DNA from: JBEIVB01 sp040374085 | Lineage (GTDB): Bacteria; Bacteroidota; Bacteroidia; UBA4408 | Assembly: GCA_040374085.1 (NCBI GenBank) | Contig: JBEIVB010000107.1 | Location: 1 to 7,643, forward strand | DNA: 7,643 bases | Direction of reading: 5' to 3' | Part shown: piece after piece, positions 1-6,300 of the stretch | How positions within the stretch are numbered: the stretch's first letter is position 1 | Layout: the number at the start of each line of letters is the position of its first letter | The notes under the pieces: model-generated | What the model was told of the DNA's origin: nothing | Databases searched by the model: none | What the model saw: the letters and a program-made list of their open reading frames with translations, nothing else | Translations under genes and position numbers: made by a program

Positions 1-246
1 CGCTGGGTGCCCGAGCTGAACGTGCTGCCCATACCCCTGCGCCACCAACCCTGGCTGGCCAGTGAAATGGAACAGCAATGGGCCGGATTGGTGTTGGGTG
101 TCCATTACCCATTTCCTCTCGTTGACCTGCAAACCGCCCAGCAACAGGCCACACAGGCCGCCTGGACCTTTCGGGAGCGAAACGACGTGCGGCAAGAAGC
201 CTGGCGCATCGTGAGAACCCACACCCATCAGGGCTGGAAAACCTAA
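1..246 (+). CDS. Cryptochrome/DNA photolyase family protein, C-terminal fragment
   Basis: Only the last 81 residues are inside the window; the frame is open at the left edge and ends with TAA at 244-246. The fragment starts RWVPELNVLP, then has HQPW, then an MEQQW...YPFPLVDLQTA stretch. This is the order (R/K)WVPEL - H(E)PW - YP.P(I/V)VD seen at the end of the FAD-binding alpha-helical domain of bacterial cryptochromes and photolyases, followed by the basic helix that usually closes the protein. Family members bind FAD non-covalently and either repair UV-induced pyrimidine dimers with light or act as blue-light receptors. The fragment lacks the antenna domain and most of the flavin pocket, so the subclass and repair activity cannot be decided. 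It is convergent with the minus-strand membrane protein, whose open frame continues antisense beneath it. Confidence 0.8.
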   Translation, partial: RWVPELNVLPIPLRHQPWLASEMEQQWAGLVLGVHYPFPLVDLQTAQQQATQAAWTFRERNDVRQEAWRIVRTHTHQGWKT

Positions 247-1452
247 AGGCCTGCTTTTCGGCGATTGGCGGGCTGCAGCCACCAACAGGCCATACCCCCC
301 ATACACCACCAAAAACAAAGGCCAGAGCGGCAACAGCAACCGATCGCCCTGCCAAAACGAAATGCCCGAGGTAGCCACCATGTAAAGCCAAATGACATAC
401 CCTACCAGCCACCATCTCCACACCCCTGGCTCGGGCCGCTGCCAGCCGGCTCGCCAGGCCCAAAGCAGCACCAAGGGAAGAAAGAGGTGCACCCGGTACA
501 ACAGGCCATTCAGAAAGCTCATCCAGCTGCGGGATATAGGTTTATTGGTGTACAGCAAGTTGGCCAAACCTTTAATGGATTCTATTATATTTTCATAATA
601 ACAGGTTAGGGTGGTGATGGGATGCCGGAGCAAGAATAGAATTTGTTGCTCTTTGCTCCAATCTTGAACGGCCTGCTTAGCCGCATCAAGGGCAATTCCC
701 TTTGCATGCATGTAGGTTTGTGGAACCAGAAACCAGCCAAACGTACGCTCGCCGATAAAACTAATTTTATAATGTCCGGTTTGTGCCTCTACCAAGTGCA
801 TTTGATACCCTATTGCCCATGTGCACAAGGCTAGGGCACCCAACGAAAACCAGCCTCGGGAGAGGGGCCAGGCCGCGCGCAGGGTAAAACCGGCACACAC
901 CCACATAAGGGGTTCAAACACCGGTCGTAAGAGGGTAAGCGTGCACAGCAGAAGCAACAACACCGGCCAAAAAACGGGGTGCCGAAAACCCGCAACCGCA
1001 CGCACCGACCACGCCGTGCCGGCAGCCACCAAAAAGGTGGTGAGCACCTCGGTGAGGCCGTGGGCCGTGAGCACCACAAAGGTGAGGTTGAGCATCATAA
1101 GAAGGGTGCAAACCCAAGCTGCCTTGAGGCTGGATGTAGCACTTCGCACCGCCCAGAAAATGAATTGTAAGGTACCCAACCAACACGCAAACTGAAGGAA
1201 CCCGCAAGCCCCTTCTTGACCCAGAAAAAATGCCAGCGCCAAAATTGCACCATAGCCCCAAGGGCGGGTCTGAAAACAAGTTGTGGGCTCATCCTTCAGC
1301 CACCAGTCCATGGTGCTTTTATACGTTTGGGAATCGGGGGTAGTCCAGAAATCAGTTGAATTGAAGGAGATGCCCAGCCAGTGGGTGGCCCAAGCATAGA
1401 ACACCATGCTTATGCCAAGAAGAAGCGCGTGCTGCAACCGTACTTTGCTCAT
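1..1452 (-). CDS. Polytopic membrane protein, GT-C (GT39/ArnT-like) glycosyltransferase candidate; stop not in window
   Basis: Read right to left from ATG at 1452-1450, this frame has no stop to the window edge (484 codons); the nearest upstream in-frame stop is at 1503-1501. Residues 1-400 behave like a real membrane protein, with about ten hydrophobic segments (roughly 8-26, 67-100, 110-130, 132-150, 158-176, 181-197, 200-218, 315-333, 345-365, 372-394) and a soluble stretch at about 219-312. Motifs fit lipid-linked-sugar glycosyltransferases of the GT-C fold: PDSQTY (39-44) and RPWGYGAIL (63-71) in the first loop, a conserved-type Glu in HGLTEVLTTF (E135), LRP (175-177), and SGISFWQGDRLLLPLWPL (362-379) near the end. 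The basic tail RQSPKSR (395-401) looks like a natural C-terminus. Residues after 403 are antisense to the photolyase and rich in G, P and H, so they are doubtful. Donor and acceptor are unknown. The gene is divergent from pyrF. Confidence 0.72.
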   Translation of the reverse strand, partial: MSKVRLQHALLLGISMVFYAWATHWLGISFNSTDFWTTPDSQTYKSTMDWWLKDEPTTCFQTRPWGYGAILALAFFLGQEGACGFLQFACWLGTLQFIFWAVRSATSSLKAAWVCTLLMMLNLTFVVLTAHGLTEVLTTFLVAAGTAWSVRAVAGFRHPVFWPVLLLLLCTLTLLRPVFEPLMWVCAGFTLRAAWPLSRGWFSLGALALCTWAIGYQMHLVEAQTGHYKISFIGERTFGWFLVPQTYMHAKGIALDAAKQAVQDWSKEQQILFLLRHPITTLTCYYENIIESIKGLANLLYTNKPISRSWMSFLNGLLYRVHLFLPLVLLWAWRAGWQRPEPGVWRWWLVGYVIWLYMVATSGISFWQGDRLLLPLWPLFLVVYGGYGLLVAAARQSPKSRPLGFPALMGVGSHDAPGFLPHVVSLPKGPGGLCGLLLGGLQVNERKWVMDTQHQSGPLLFHFTGQPGLVAQGYGQHVQLGHPA

Positions 1453-1459
1453 GGTCCGC

Positions 1460-1467
1460 CAAAGGTA
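1460..1467 (-). promoter_or_regulatory. Candidate Bacteroidota -7 element for the minus-strand membrane protein
   Basis: The minus strand reads TACCTTTG, an exact match to the Bacteroidota sigma-A -7 consensus TAnnTTTG, and lies 7 nt before the ATG at 1452. No TTTG-like -33 element is present at the usual spacing of about 19-21 nt. If used, it would leave almost no 5' leader. Confidence 0.35.
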
Positions 1468-1535
1468 CCTCAATAAAAACAGTTCGCGATGCCGCTTAAT
1501 TCAACCACATTAAACAAAAGTGTTGGGATTGCCCT

Positions 1536-1543
1536 TACTTTTG
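1536..1543 (+). promoter_or_regulatory. Candidate Bacteroidota -7 element for pyrF
   Basis: TACTTTTG matches TAnnTTTG exactly and lies 3 nt before the pyrF ATG at 1547, so transcription from it would give a leaderless or nearly leaderless message. There is no clear -33 TTTG at normal spacing. The 94-nt gap between the two divergent genes holds nothing else that I recognise. Confidence 0.35.
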
Positions 1544-1546
1544 AGC

Positions 1547-2368
1547 ATGGATCGATTGTCGCTGGAAAAACATATTCAGGAAAAGAAGAGTGTGTTGTGT
1601 GTTGGACTGGATGCACAGTTGAGCCAAATTCCCTCCAGTTTGCCCGGTGGAACCAAGGGTTACCTGAGGTTTCTAACCGAGGTGGTGGATGCCACTGCTG
1701 AGTCTTGCGTGGCCTATAAACCCAACCTGGCTTTTTTCGAGGGCCTGGGGCCTGATGGATGGGTGGTATTTAAACAACTTTGCTCGTATATACGGGAGCG
1801 CCATCCCCGGCACTTTTTAATTGCCGATGCCAAGCGGGGCGACATAGGCAACACCGCCGAACAATATGCCTCGGCTTTCTTTGAGGTGTATGGCTGCCAC
1901 GCCGTTACCGTAGCACCGTATATGGGAAAAGACTCGGTTGAGCCTTTCTTGCAGCACCCCGGCCATTGGGCCATTGTGTTGGGCTTAACCAGCAACCCGG
2001 GCAGCCACGATTTTCAGCGCCAGCAGCTCAACAACGCCAACTACCTCTTTGAAGAAGTGCTCTTTCGGGTTGCGCAATGGGGTACCGAAGACAATCTGAT
2101 GTTTGTTATAGGCGCCACCCACCCTGCTCAACTTCTGCATGTGCGCAAGCTCTTTCCCCGCCATATTTTTCTTGTGCCCGGCGTAGGCGCCCAGGGCGGC
2201 ACGGTAGAGGCCGTAATGCACGCCGCGCATACCCCCCAAGGCGGAGTGCTCATAAACGCCTCCCGCTCGGTGCTGTTTGCCTCCTCCGGTCCCGACTTTG
2301 CCGAGGCCGCCGCCGCCGAAGCCCGCCGCCTGCATCAGGAAATGAAAGCCAACTGGAAAGGGGCTTGA
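1547..2368 (+). CDS. pyrF: Orotidine 5'-phosphate decarboxylase (type 2 family)
   Basis: This enzyme removes CO2 from orotidine 5'-monophosphate to give UMP, the last step of de novo pyrimidine synthesis, in the cytoplasm. The 273-residue length fits the longer bacterial type 2 form. Landmarks of the TIM barrel are in order: LCVGLD (17-22, D22 at the ribose site), YKPN (57-60, K58), the hallmark DAKRGDIGNTA (94-104) carrying D94, K96 and D99 of the catalytic Lys/Asp array, APYMGKDS (123-130), PGVGAQGG (211-218, phosphate binding) and NASRS (237-241, R240 for the phosphate). I chose the ATG at 1547 because it gives about 16 residues before LCVGLD, as is usual. A GTG at 1520 would add nine residues, but the -7-like box lies between the two. 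No Shine-Dalgarno sequence is visible. The next gene on this strand begins 84 nt after the stop. Confidence 0.96.
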   Translation: MDRLSLEKHIQEKKSVLCVGLDAQLSQIPSSLPGGTKGYLRFLTEVVDATAESCVAYKPNLAFFEGLGPDGWVVFKQLCSYIRERHPRHFLIADAKRGDIGNTAEQYASAFFEVYGCHAVTVAPYMGKDSVEPFLQHPGHWAIVLGLTSNPGSHDFQRQQLNNANYLFEEVLFRVAQWGTEDNLMFVIGATHPAQLLHVRKLFPRHIFLVPGVGAQGGTVEAVMHAAHTPQGGVLINASRSVLFASSGPDFAEAAAAEARRLHQEMKANWKGA

Positions 2369-2401
2369 CAAACGCCCTTTGGGGTTGTATATTCGCATGC
2401 A

Positions 2402-2419
2402 GCATGATGGATTTCATGC
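2402..2419 (+). terminator. Weak hairpin downstream of pyrF
   Basis: GCATGA, a 6-nt loop, then TCATGC form a perfect 6-bp stem, followed by a T-rich but interrupted stretch (CCTATTTTATTT). It lies between pyrF and the DUF2851 gene. It could be a weak terminator or a regulatory dyad; the short stem gives little certainty. Confidence 0.25.
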
Positions 2420-2452
2420 ACCTATTTTATTTACTATACATACTATTATTCT

Positions 2453-3739
2453 ATGCAAGAAGCCTTTGTACAGGCTGTGTGGCAGCATCAGCTGTTTGCA
2501 GCCAACCGGTTGTGCACCCTCTCGGGCGAGCCCTTGGAAATTGTGCACCCGGGCATCCTCAACACCAATGCCGGTCCGGATTTTTACAACGCCCGTGTGC
2601 GCATCGGCAACACCTTGTGGGCGGGCGAGGTGGAGATCCATTTGCGCTCTTCTGACTTCGATGCCCATCGCCATGCCGACAATCCCGCCTACCACCACCT
2701 CATCCTGCACGTGGTTTGGGAGCACGACCGCCAAGCGCCCTTCTTGCAGGAGCGGGGGGTGCCCACCCTGGTGCTGAAAGACTTGGTGCCAGAGGCCTTA
2801 ACCGACACCTACCTCCACCTCGTGCATGGGCCAGAGGAGCTGCCTTGTTCAGGAGGCCTGTCTGGCTTAAACGCCTTGCACCGGGCCAGCTGGCTCGACC
2901 GCATGTTGAGCGAGAGGCTGAGCAACAAAGCCGCGCAACTCGAGCAGAGGCTGGGGCACCTGAGGGGCGATTGGGAATCCATGGTGTTTCAGGCCTTGTT
3001 GCAGGCCATGGGCTTTTCGGTGAACGCCTTGCCTATGGAATGGCTGGGGCGCAGGCTGCCCTTGGGACTCTTGCAGCGACATGCCGGAAATCCCGTGTGG
3101 CTGGAGGCCCTCTTGCTGGGCCAGGCGGGCTTTTTGGAGTGTGCGTTCCACGATGCCTATGCCCAAACCCTGCAAAGCGAATACCTCTTTCTGAAAAGAA
3201 AGCATAACCTGCAGCCCATCTCCACCTCCTCGTGGAAGTTCCATAGGTTGCGTCCGGCCAACTTTCCTACCCTTAGGCTGGTGCAGGTAGCCGCCTGGTT
3301 GCATGCTCAACCTCGACTTGGCACCTTTCTGCTGGAAGCCCAAGATGTGAACGAAGTGATGCAGGTCTTAGACAGCGCGCCTCCACCCTATTGGCAGAAG
3401 CATTACCGACCGGGGGTGCCTGCGGCCCTGCACAGCGCCGGCTTGGGCGAGGAGGCCAAGCGCTATCTGCTCATAAACGCCATTGTTCCGCTTCACCTGC
3501 TGAGGCACGGTCCCGAGGCCAAAGCCCTGGAGTGGCTGCGCCTGCTTTCGCCGGAGCAAAACCGTATGCTGCAGCCTTGGAAAACCACGCCCATTGCCCC
3601 AAAAAACGCCGCAGAAACCCAAGCCTTATATCACCTCTATCAACACTATTGCCTTCCCCGCTTGTGCAGCACCTGCCATTGGGGTGCCGCACTGCTAAAA
3701 AATGCCTACCTTTCCCCGTCACCACCTGTTACCCCCTAA
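2453..3739 (+). CDS. DUF2851 family protein
   Basis: This 428-residue protein matches the DUF2851 family, which is common in Bacteroidota and has no established function as far as I know. The family signature is clear: residues 38-68 contain NTNAGPDFYNARVRIG then TLWAGEVEIHLRSSDF, followed by a His-rich NPAYHHLILHVVWE (77-90). The C-terminus carries YCLPRLCSTCHWG, with C400, C405 and C408, which corresponds to the family's conserved C-terminal cysteine motif. No signal peptide or membrane segment is seen, so it is probably cytoplasmic. The start is supported by the family-like N-terminus (EAFVQAVWQHQLF) and by the lack of a better upstream codon. The PspC-domain gene starts 5 nt after its stop, so the two are probably co-transcribed. 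The link of GPDF and GEVEIH to a nuclease-like fold is only a guess, treated in the findings. Confidence 0.9.
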   Translation: MQEAFVQAVWQHQLFAANRLCTLSGEPLEIVHPGILNTNAGPDFYNARVRIGNTLWAGEVEIHLRSSDFDAHRHADNPAYHHLILHVVWEHDRQAPFLQERGVPTLVLKDLVPEALTDTYLHLVHGPEELPCSGGLSGLNALHRASWLDRMLSERLSNKAAQLEQRLGHLRGDWESMVFQALLQAMGFSVNALPMEWLGRRLPLGLLQRHAGNPVWLEALLLGQAGFLECAFHDAYAQTLQSEYLFLKRKHNLQPISTSSWKFHRLRPANFPTLRLVQVAAWLHAQPRLGTFLLEAQDVNEVMQVLDSAPPPYWQKHYRPGVPAALHSAGLGEEAKRYLLINAIVPLHLLRHGPEAKALEWLRLLSPEQNRMLQPWKTTPIAPKNAAETQALYHLYQHYCLPRLCSTCHWGAALLKNAYLSPSPPVTP

Positions 3740-3744
3740 ACCGC

Positions 3745-3972
3745 ATGCAACGCATCATCACCTGGTTTGAACAGCAGGCCTTTGGAGTCTGCACCTGGAT
3801 GGGCACGAAGCTGGGGATGCGCACCAGCCGTATTCGCCTCTACTTCATCTACCTCTCCTTCTTCACCGCGGGATCGCCGGTGATCGTGTATTTCGTGATG
3901 GCGTTTCTGCTCGAACACAAACGTTATTTCCTCCCCTTCCGCTCGCGCAGGTCGAGCGTGTGGGATCGTTGA
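3745..3972 (+). CDS. PspC domain-containing small membrane protein
   Basis: This 75-residue protein is essentially one PspC domain. MQRIITWFEQQAFGVCTWMG is followed by KLGMRTSRIRLYFIY (22-36), the amphipathic part typical of PspC, then one membrane segment at about 33-55 (IYLSFFTAGSPVIVYFVMAFLL), and a short basic tail ending SSVWDR. PspC domains sit in the inner membrane; in Proteobacteria they take part in phage-shock envelope-stress signalling, but the role of these short Bacteroidota forms is not established. The same frame is open far upstream, but that part is a shadow of the DUF2851 gene. The ATG at 3745, 5 nt after the preceding stop, gives the usual N-terminus and size. No Shine-Dalgarno sequence is visible, and coupling with the upstream gene is likely. 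Confidence 0.88.
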   Translation: MQRIITWFEQQAFGVCTWMGTKLGMRTSRIRLYFIYLSFFTAGSPVIVYFVMAFLLEHKRYFLPFRSRRSSVWDR

Positions 3973-3999
3973 GCCAAACCAACAACACCATAACCTTTC
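3968..3999 (+). promoter_or_regulatory. Possible promoter of the PNGase F-like gene
   Basis: GTTG at 3968-3971 (overlapping the PspC stop codon) is followed after 19 nt by TAACCTTTC at 3991-3999. This resembles the Bacteroidota TTTG - about 19 nt - TAnnTTTG promoter, with one extra base in the -7 element and C for the final G. It lies 17 nt before the ATG at 4017. The match is imperfect. Confidence 0.28.
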
Positions 4000-4016
4000 C
4001 CTGATTTTTTACATCC

Positions 4017-6224
4017 ATGAAGAAACTTTCCTTTCTGGCCTTTCTTTTTTTATTGACCGTTCGCCTGCAGGCTGCTCCGGGCGACACCACCGTAGTGCGC
4101 GTGCACAACGCTGCACACTGGAGCTGGTATGGCAACATAGACCGCTGGGGCGTTTTCCCCGACACCGGTAAAAGCTACCGGAAGGTCATCTTAAAATACA
4201 CCCTGGGGTGTCCGTCGGGCGGTTGCAGCGATTGGGACTACACCACCCAGATCCTCCTGCGCCGACACACCGGCACCCTGGATTCCACCTTGTTTACCGG
4301 GCACGCCTTCTCGGTGGGCGGCAACACCCCAGACAGCATCGTCTACAGTCCGGACACCACCTACACCACCCAATGGAGTGCCGGCACCAACACCACCGTC
4401 ATGGTTCCTACCAACCCTATAAGCATTGTATTGTATGGCAACACCCAAAGCCCCTGGTTGCCTACCGATACCCTAAGGGTTTGGCCGGCTGGATATTACA
4501 ACAACATATACGTGGGCGGTTTTATAAACGATTCGGTATATGTGAACGGCATCACCTTGCAAAACTCGGTGCAAACCGCGTATCAGCCGTTTGAAGTAAT
4601 CGTACCCGTGGAGATTGCCCGCATGATGACCCCCTACGGAGGCAACTACAACGCCAACTGGAAATTTCCCTTCTTCTTCGACATCACCGACTACGCCAAC
4701 CTCCTGCACGACTCCGTTGACGTGCGCGCCTTCTACGGAGGCTATTCCGATGGCTTTACCGTTACCCTCGACTTCATCATGATAGAGGGAACTCCTCCTA
4801 GGCCTGTGCATAAAATACACACCTTATGGAACGGCTCCTGGGACTACGGCAACGCCGCCAACCCCATCAACACCCATTTGCCCACCATCAGCGTAAGCAC
4901 CCAGGGCGGAGATGTGGGCGCCAAGCTGCACATCGTTCCCTCGGGCCACGGCGGAGGTGGAGCCGACAACTGCTCGGAATTCTGCACCAAAGACTTCTTT
5001 GTGGGTGTGAACAACACCACCCAATTCCAGCAGAGCATCTGGCGCAACGATTGCGGCCTAAACCCCATCTACCCGCAGCCCGGCACCTGGCTCTACGACC
5101 GCGCCAACTGGTGTCCGGGAGACAAAACACTGCATTACGACTACGACCTATCGCAGTGGCTTACACCGGGCAGTCCCCTTCAAGTGAAAATGACCCTTGA
5201 AGATTATGTGAACGCCGGCAACAACTACACCTCCTACATCATAGGCTCATCCCTCATCACCTACGGTGCCCCCAGCTTTGCTTTGGATGCCTCGGTAGAA
5301 GACGTGTTGGCGCCCAGCACCCAGGGCACTTACGTGCGCCTAAACCCCATCTGTTCCAACCCCATCGTGCGCATACGCAACAACGGCTCGGCTGCCCTCA
5401 CCAGCCTAAAAATTCACTACGGCCTAACCGGAATGCCCGAGCAAACCTTCAACTGGACCGGCAACCTTGGCTTTGGCCAAACCCAGGACGTAACCCTGGG
5501 CACCTTTCCACTGCCTGAGCCCGACACCGCAGTATTCTTTGCCCGTGTTTCCGATCCAAACGGAGGGACCGATTCCTATGCCCTCAACGACCAATACACC
5601 ACCACCTTTCTGCCCCCCATTTCTTTTCCGGATCGCGTGGTGCTTGAGGTAAAAGCTAACAACTACGGAGAAGAAAACTCCTTTGTGGTGAAGAACGAGC
5701 TGGGCACCACCGTGGCCAACCGCGACTTTTATACCAGCGGCGCCATAACCCGCGACACCCTTACCTTATCGCAAGGATGTTATGAATTTACCTTCAACGA
5801 CATAGGCAAAGACGGCCTCTCCTTTTGGGCCAACAACACCGTAACCGGCACCGGCTATGTGCGTTTCAAAAACGCCACCACAGGCGCGGTAATCCGCACC
5901 TTCAACTCCGACTTTGGCACCCGCGTGCGGCTTTCCTTTACCGTAGGCAACTACTACAGCATAGCCGAAGAAGACGGAGCTGCCGAATTGAGTGCCTATC
6001 CCAACCCCGCGCAAGACCGCCTGATGATTACCTGGACCGGTGGAAAGCCACGGGTACTGGAAGTGTACAACCTGGCGGGTGCCCGTGTGGCCGAAGTGCA
6101 GGGCACACCTCTGCGCCAAGGACAAGTCGAGCTCAACACCAGCGATTGGGCCAACGGATTGTACCTCTTAAAATGGACAGACGGCACCCAGCAGAAAGCC
6201 ATAAAAGTGTCTATACAGCACTAA
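4017..6224 (+). CDS. Secreted peptide-N-glycosidase F-like protein with T9SS sorting domain
   Basis: PNGase F cleaves the bond between asparagine and N-linked glycans. The signal peptide is residues 1 to about 19 (MKKLSFLAFLFLLTVRLQA). The PNGase-like region spans about 30-417. Compared from memory with the Elizabethkingia enzyme, all three disulfide pairs are kept with matching spacing: C65/C70, C319/C323 and C346/C366. D74 in SDWDY matches catalytic D60, E321 in NCSEFC matches E206, and DRANWCPGD (361-369) matches DRAGWCPGM. The segment FYGGYSDGF (239-247), where E118 should lie, has no Glu. About 108 extra residues lie between D74 and the GTP at 258-260. Residues 420-530 look like an Ig/CARDB-type beta domain and 540-645 like another beta domain with DIGKDG. 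Residues 658-735 (SAYPNPAQDRL ... NGLYLLKWTDG) are a type A T9SS sorting domain, so the protein should be exported and released or anchored at the surface. Substrate and activity are unproven. Confidence 0.88.
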   Translation: MKKLSFLAFLFLLTVRLQAAPGDTTVVRVHNAAHWSWYGNIDRWGVFPDTGKSYRKVILKYTLGCPSGGCSDWDYTTQILLRRHTGTLDSTLFTGHAFSVGGNTPDSIVYSPDTTYTTQWSAGTNTTVMVPTNPISIVLYGNTQSPWLPTDTLRVWPAGYYNNIYVGGFINDSVYVNGITLQNSVQTAYQPFEVIVPVEIARMMTPYGGNYNANWKFPFFFDITDYANLLHDSVDVRAFYGGYSDGFTVTLDFIMIEGTPPRPVHKIHTLWNGSWDYGNAANPINTHLPTISVSTQGGDVGAKLHIVPSGHGGGGADNCSEFCTKDFFVGVNNTTQFQQSIWRNDCGLNPIYPQPGTWLYDRANWCPGDKTLHYDYDLSQWLTPGSPLQVKMTLEDYVNAGNNYTSYIIGSSLITYGAPSFALDASVEDVLAPSTQGTYVRLNPICSNPIVRIRNNGSAALTSLKIHYGLTGMPEQTFNWTGNLGFGQTQDVTLGTFPLPEPDTAVFFARVSDPNGGTDSYALNDQYTTTFLPPISFPDRVVLEVKANNYGEENSFVVKNELGTTVANRDFYTSGAITRDTLTLSQGCYEFTFNDIGKDGLSFWANNTVTGTGYVRFKNATTGAVIRTFNSDFGTRVRLSFTVGNYYSIAEEDGAAELSAYPNPAQDRLMITWTGGKPRVLEVYNLAGARVAEVQGTPLRQGQVELNTSDWANGLYLLKWTDGTQQKAIKVSIQH

Positions 6225-6254
6225 CCATTCCTTTCGTTTGTGCGGCTTGCATAG

Positions 6255-6296
6255 GGTGGTATGCCTTCTCGAAGGGTGGCATACCACCGCACTTTT
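6255..6296 (+). terminator. Rho-independent terminator after the PNGase F-like gene
   Basis: GGTGGTATGCC (6255-6265) and GGCATACCACC (6278-6288) form a perfect 11-bp stem with a 12-nt loop, followed by GCAC and TTTT (6293-6296). It begins 31 nt after the stop codon at 6224 and separates this gene from xseA. GTGCGG (6240-6245) can also pair with CCGCAC (6287-6292), giving an alternative outer stem that shares two bases with the inner one. Confidence 0.75.
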
Positions 6297-6300
6297 CCTG

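Noticed and set aside
265..1195. Plus-strand open frames of 60-124 codons at 265-609, 392-598, 643-834, 821-1195 and 979-1170
   Set aside because: They lie antisense to the long minus-strand membrane protein, have His/Gln/Arg-rich low-complexity content typical of shadow frames, and show no recognisable family.
831..1292. Minus-strand open frames at 831-1079, 914-1279 and 1095-1292
   Set aside because: They are in the other two phases of the same strand as the continuous frame ending at 1452, which has coherent membrane topology and motifs; these do not.
1496..1513. TTAAT-N8-ATTAA dyad between the two divergent -7 boxes, as a possible shared operator
   Set aside because: The arms are only 5 bp and AT-only, which is expected by chance in an intergenic region; there is no further support.
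2357..2380. AAAGGG ... CCCTTT hairpin across the pyrF stop codon as a terminator
   Set aside because: The stem needs a bulge to extend beyond 6 bp and is followed by GGGG rather than a T run.
2378..2395. TTTG ... TATATTCG as a promoter for the DUF2851 gene
   Set aside because: The spacing between the elements is only 6 nt, against about 19-21 expected, and the -7 box has a mismatch.
3391..3744. Long N-terminal extension of the PspC-domain frame back to 3391
   Set aside because: It lies inside the DUF2851 gene in another frame, has no family similarity, and the ATG at 3745 gives the normal short PspC protein.
4191..5130. Minus-strand and alternate plus-strand frames within the PNGase F-like gene
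   Set aside because: The main frame has a signal peptide, conserved cysteines and a sorting domain over its whole length; the others are Gly/Val/His- or Arg/Pro-rich shadows.
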